In this document: positions 59,760-64,000 of the stretch, one piece after another | Layout of the letters: every line of letters starts with the position of its first letter | Numbering within the stretch: position 1 is the stretch's first letter | NCBI RefSeq assembly: GCF_021018895.1 | Contig: NC_079375.1 | Span: 10,324,732-10,388,731, forward strand | Direction: 5' to 3' | DNA from: Seriola aureovittata | Taxonomy: Eukaryota; Chordata; Actinopteri; Carangiformes; Carangidae | Length of the DNA stretch: 64,000 nucleotides | Program-made: the position numbers and the translations under genes | The notes under the pieces: generated by a model | The model's input: the letters and a program-made list of their open reading frames with translations, nothing else | The model's database searches: none | Told to the model about the DNA's origin: nothing

Positions 59760-62700
59760 GTAAGTTACGGGGGTTTTTTTTATTACACTTTTTCTTGCGA
59801 ACTATTTAAACTTTTCTATTTTTGTATAAGCCTGATCAACAAGTTGCTCACGGGCGTTTCTTTCATCGCACTTCCCCTGACGGTGAAGGCTGTGCGCTTT
59901 TGTTGCGCAGTTGCCAGTAAAAACGCGATAACTTCCAAACTTCTCATCGATCGGAATGACCTCAGATTGGTGAAGATTTAGCCTCTTATGGTCATATGTA
60001 ACTCTCACTGTGCCTTTATTATCAGCCTGTGTCTAAATGTGGCTCGAGCTTTGTCAGTGTGGCCATAGGTGATAAGATCCAGATAAACGCAGGAATGTCA
60101 GTGATTACTCCAATCTCTCATCTGCAACAGACCATTAGTGCATTTGCAACTGTTTCCTGATAATTTAAAATAGACTAGGAAGAAAGGAAAGGAAGAAAAC
60201 TGAAATAAAACCCTCCGGAGAAAGTTCACTAACGCATATGGAACTAATTATGATACTCTTATTGCCAATTTACTTAAAAAGTCCAGCTATTTTCTGTGGT
60301 ATTTGCAGAGTTTTCCTCTAAAATATTTCTTGCTAAAGTATTTCTTGGAGCTCTTGTTTATTTCTGCCTCTCTCCTCAGGAACTGGTGCGCCTATGTGGT
60401 GCACAAGAACGTGAGCTGCGCCGTGCAGGGGAGTGTGGAGAGCTTCCAGGAGCCCGTGGTGGCCCCCTGCCCAGCCTACCAGCCAGACTGCCAGCAGCAA
60501 GTGACGTGAGCATCCGAGGGGGGGTGGGGGTGGGGGATTAGGGAAAGGGTCTTGGGTGCATGTTTAGATGTATGAGACAGACTGGAGTTCTGATACAAAA
60601 TGTTTCTTTGAAGGAGACCTGGAGGCAGAAATGTTCACAGTGAGCAAAGAGACTGGCAGAACCAAAAATGCACAGCTTTCTGAAAAAGGCAAAATGGTTG
60701 AATAGGAAAAGTAGCCTAAACATGACTAGAACTATGATAAACATTAAATTCCAAGGCTCAAAAGTGGGTAGCGATTACTGGTTAGCGGTAGGGATGAGGT
60801 TAGGTTAAGGTAAAAGAAAAATATCAACAGGGAAACACACTTTGGTTCACCCAGAAGCTCCTAAGCCTTGGACTCTCATGTCAAACCTAGACCTGTATCT
60901 GAAGAAAGGCCAGACTAAGTCTTGGTTCTAGGTTTATAGCCAAAACTATGTTCCAAGTTGAAGCGACAATTACTTGCTAATCCCAACCAACACATTCCAC
61001 TCCCCTCAACACACTTGTGTGTCTTCTACAGGTAAACATACCTGCACAATTTCTAACACAAAATACAAAATATACAGCATGGTTAGTAAAAATGTATTTC
61101 ATGTACTGTTGTTAGCATTAGCATGTTGAACAGTAATACAAATGTGTGTTGTCCCAAAGAAGATAAATCATTTTTGGGACAAATTCAGAATGCTCAACAT
61201 CTGAATTTGATTTGAAGATTTGATGTTAACACTGTTTGCATTCCATCAATGTCATCTCCATACCTGTTTATACTGTTCAGGGTCCATGGTTGGACTGGCT
61301 AGGTTTACTATCAATAGCTTGGGTGAGAGTTACGGTCTAACACTTAGAATTGGGCCCAAGAATTCATCAAAAGTAAAACATTTGTGGGGCTATATCTTAT
61401 TTTTATGTTGCTTCGCGATTGATGAAAAAGCTCATCATTATCATTTACTCAGAATGTTTATTCATATTAAGGCCAGAGATCCCCTTTGCCTTTTTGATCT
61501 ACCACTTTTTTTTTTTACTTTTACTTCAGGAAACTTGAGTTTTTTTGGCATCATTCATCATAGATTTTACAAATTAGTTACACCTGCAGAACAGATTCGG
61601 CTATACCTCTTTAAATCTGCATATTTGTGCATCTAGTTCCATCTAGTATTCGAATATAACAGATAACAGATGGCTCACAGCTGTTGATTTGTCATTAGCA
61701 GGTATATTGGCCCTCAATTTAACATAACTCGATGTCCTGTTGTAGCTTTCATCATCGCTCTGTGCTATCATTTCGTCCAGGAAAGCACATCAAAAAGAAT
61801 CTTATCCGAGTTGTATCCAGGAGCTGCACCACTTCACCACACCTCTGTGCTGAATTAACGTCCCTGCACATAAACAGTTGGGAGTGGTGCAGAAGATTTA
61901 TTATAGGAATTCAAAGTGCATTTCAAATGTGAATTAAATTACAAAATTTGCTTCTTGTGTATATTTTAAGATAGTTTTTTGTTTATTTTGTATGTCTGGA
62001 CTGGCTGTATTGGCTTCCCTCACCACTACAATTTTCTTCCTTCCCTCTAACTTCATGTTCGAGTAACACACTGTTTGATTTAAGCCCACAAATCAAACAA
62101 ATCATTATGTTCCTCAATAATGAATTCCTGTAAATGGGAGTATTCATACCAGTAATTAGTAGTAAGGGTTGTCAGTAATTCTGTGCAGGGAGATTTTGTA
62201 TTGCAATCGAATGAGTTTTTACTTTGTGAATCATTATTAGTTGTGAAACAAAACTTGCTTTTTGTGGTTTAGCTTTGTGATCCACTCACACAAACACAAG
62301 CACAACAGCCATTGTGATGTGGAAAAGATCCCTGGAAACTATTAATTCTTAGGTCACAGGAGCACATTTCCAAGTTTCTGAGTAAAGCAAGAAGAGTTGG
62401 AAGTGAGGACAGACACCTCAGGTTTTCCCATTTCTAAGTTATGACATACATTATTGGCTTCATATTATCTCATATTAGGATGATATTTGAGTACACATTG
62501 TTGATTACAGCTGGACTTTGAAGTATTATTGTTCCACAAGTTTTCAGTTTTACTTTTTTTTCCCTTCTATTTGTCGATATAAAGTAGTGGTATCAGTGAG
62601 GGTGACAGTTGGGAAATGTGCAAAGATAACTGTTTCGACAGCAACTTTCCAGATGTTTTGCATGACATGACCCCTGCCTTCAGGGAAGTGATGTCATCTA

Positions 62701-64000
62701 TTGTTTCTTAGAGAACTGTTTGCCTTGGCTTGAAAGTTTAATCTTCATGCACTGGGAACAGCAGAGAAGCTGAAAAATGTCCATGCCCAAAAATCTGACG
62801 TTTTGGGGATTGCAGGAGATCCCAATAAAAATATATATTATTGGAACAGTTCCAATTTTTGGAAAAGCAGAGTCACTCTTGCATGGACAAACAACACGTT
62901 TCCCCAAAAAGACAGGAATAACACTGATAACACTTTGCAATGGTCAATTTTGTCATGGACATGAAGTTCAGTGTTTCCCATTTCATGTTCACGTTTGCTT
63001 GATATTTTGAAAAAGACAAATTATTGATTACGCTGCCTTTTTCTTTACAGATATAAAACTCGGTTTCGACCCACATACAAGATTGCCTACAAGACAGTCA
63101 CAGAGTTAGAGTGGAGATGCTGTCCTGGTTACCAAGGCCCAGACTGTAAAGATTTAAAACCACCCCCAGATCGACAAACAGTGCAGGGAACGCACCCTTA
63201 CCTCCCACCAAATCCTGGACATACAACCAGACACACACAGAGTAAGACACAATTTTTTTGTTCCACCATCTGTGTTATTGTCCATTACACTATATTACAA
63301 TGTATTGTCAAATTTTACCACTAGTATCACTAAACCGCTAAATTAAACCATTGTTCTCATAGAAGACACAACCATTTGTTTGGATCTTTTTTTTTTTAAC
63401 CCTTTTCTGTGATTATAGGGCCAGAGCGGAGAGAGACAGGGCACCATGAGACGAGGCACAGTGGGACAGATAAGGTGCGTCTCCTGGAAGGTGAAGTTCA
63501 GCGCCTCTCTCAGACAGTCCTGGATCTCCAATCTGCTTTGTCAGGGTTAACTGCCAACCTCCGCACAGACCTGCAGGAAGACACAAAGAAGGTGCTGGTG
63601 ACACTTCTTAACAACATGCGTCCACCAGACAGTGCTGCGACCGCAGGCACAGAGGAGAGCCCAGCAGTGCTAGATGGACATCAGGCTACCAGAGGTGGGA
63701 TTGCGGGAGACAAGGCCATAGAAAAAATAGTGGCGCGGTTGGATGATATCAACAACGCACTGAAAAGTAAGGACGAAGCTTTGGAGGACCTAAGAGGAAC
63801 CATGACAAGTCACGAGGGGCAGATACGTGTCCTCATGGATGCCTCTCAAGCTCAGGCTCCAGCCATAACGGAGTTTGATGTTGTACAGACCTACATTGAT
63901 GGAAAATTTGAGAAGCTGAAGACTGAGCTAGACCAGAATGTGGAGGAACACATGGCCAAGCTACAAAGCTCATGCAATGACAAAATCCAGAACTTGCAGA
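59614..64000 (+). CDS. emilin2: EMILIN-2-like extracellular matrix glycoprotein, 5' half (four exons, truncated by window edge)
   Basis: EMILINs are secreted, multimerising glycoproteins of elastic fibres and vascular or connective-tissue matrix. The coding join is 59614-59759, 60380-60505, 63051-63241 and 63419-64000 (partial), with every junction in frame and GT-AG. It gives 348 complete residues: signal peptide about 1-26; EMI domain about 49-125 with seven cysteines (C52, C62, C79, C86, C114, C115, C123); a proline-rich linker about 126-170; then heptad-rich coiled coil from about 176. The EMI signatures NWCAYVV and YKTVTELEWRCCPGY identify the family. Assignment to EMILIN-2 over EMILIN-1 or -3 rests on the RCCPG form, the coiled-coil stretch TVLDLQSALSGL and a YIDGKFEKLKTEL segment that resemble EMILIN-2. 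The C-terminal gC1q domain expected of the family would lie beyond the window. Which fish paralogue (a or b) this is cannot be told here. Confidence 0.9.
59760..60379 (+). other. emilin2: emilin2 intron 1
   Basis: 620-base GT-AG intron (GTAAGT ... CTCCTCAG). No repeat or secondary gene recognised. The short open frame starting near 60303 is an extension of exon 2 through its polypyrimidine tract, not a separate gene. Confidence 0.85.
60380..60505 (+). CDS. emilin2: emilin2 exon 2: first half of EMI domain
   Basis: The acceptor TCTCCTCAG ends at 60379 and the donor is GAC|GTGAGC at 60505/60506. Residues 49-91 begin with NWCAYVV and carry four of the EMI cysteines (C52, C62, C79, C86) plus an N-glycosylation sequon, Asn59-Val-Ser61. 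This part of the EMI domain is known in the family for multimerisation and partner contacts. The exon is in phase with both neighbours (phase 2 in, phase 2 out), and the split after the fourth cysteine matches the EMI-domain order. Intron 1 upstream is 620 bases. Confidence 0.92.
60506..63050 (+). other. emilin2: emilin2 intron 2
   Basis: 2,545-base GT-AG intron (GTGAGC ... TTTACAG). AT-rich. It includes the longest open frame of the window (61220-61636, 138 codons), which has AT-driven composition and no recognisable domain, so I treat it as chance. A short G-rich stretch follows the donor (about 60517-60538). No transposon family recognised. Confidence 0.8.
63051..63241 (+). CDS. emilin2: emilin2 exon 3: second half of EMI domain and proline-rich linker
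   Basis: The acceptor TTCTTTACAG ends at 63050 and the donor is CAGA|GTAAGA at 63241/63242. Residues 92-125 complete the EMI domain with the signature YKTVTELEWRCCPGYQG and cysteines C114, C115 and C123. Residues about 126-154 are rich in Pro, Thr and His and look like a flexible linker. The exon enters in phase 2 and leaves in phase 1. The double-cysteine RCCPG motif is the most diagnostic piece of the gene. Confidence 0.93.
63242..63418 (+). other. emilin2: emilin2 intron 3
   Basis: Short 177-base GT-AG intron with a T-run at about 63387-63397 before the acceptor at 63418. Nothing else seen. Confidence 0.85.
63419..64000 (+). CDS. emilin2: emilin2 exon 4 (partial): coiled-coil region, runs off the window
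   Basis: The acceptor GATTATAG ends at 63418. Reading is open for 582 bases to the window edge (residues 155-348) with no stop. Heptad-like hydrophobic spacing begins at about residue 176 (LLEGEVQRLSQTVLDLQ). A second helical stretch runs about 251-300 and a third about 306-348, including one cysteine, C340. Known EMILIN genes carry most of the coiled coil in one very large exon, and this looks like its start. Codon use is GC-richer than the flanking introns. The rest of the coiled coil and the gC1q domain are expected to the right. Confidence 0.9.

Noticed and set aside
61220..61636. Longest open frame in the window (138 codons)
   Set aside because: It lies inside emilin2 intron 2, is AT-driven with many Phe/Leu/His, and has no domain, signal or conserved motif that I recognise.

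Overview
The window looks like nuclear DNA from a teleost fish, most likely a spiny-rayed (percomorph) species. The evidence is an intron-split vertebrate extracellular-matrix gene at the right end, long AT-rich non-coding DNA, many (TG)n/(CA)n microsatellites, a tRNA-derived SINE of the type common in percomorphs, a decayed L2-type LINE with the ATTGAATTG-type 3' end typical of fish, and many non-autonomous DNA-transposon copies. There is no sign of bacterial, phage or viral genes, and no CRISPR array.

Layout. Positions 1 to about 59,570 are a gene-poor stretch in which I find no convincing protein-coding gene. It holds dispersed repeats (SINEs at 3066-3275, 39575-39730 and 42125-42285; an L2-type LINE at 31959-32667; MITE-like families at 4785-5475, 9340-9700, 25717-25989, 35024-35410, 37400-38150, 45800-48000 and 50061-50414). 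It also holds microsatellites and a few low-repeat AT-rich patches that could be conserved regulatory DNA. Several short exon-like stretches (42-228, 40516-40603, 49737-49841 and a minus-strand pair at 53743-54162) are recorded only as weak candidates.

From 59,614 to the right edge lies the 5' half of an EMILIN-family gene on the plus strand, best matched to emilin2. Four exons are visible: signal peptide; first half of the EMI domain; second half of the EMI domain; and the start of a large coiled-coil exon that runs off the window. All splice sites follow GT-AG and the reading frame continues through every junction, giving 348 complete residues. The gene-poor region lies upstream of it and would hold its promoter and possibly distal enhancers.

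I found no evidence for a previously undescribed multi-gene system. Family names for repeats come from recognition of recurrent teleost sequence, not from a database search.
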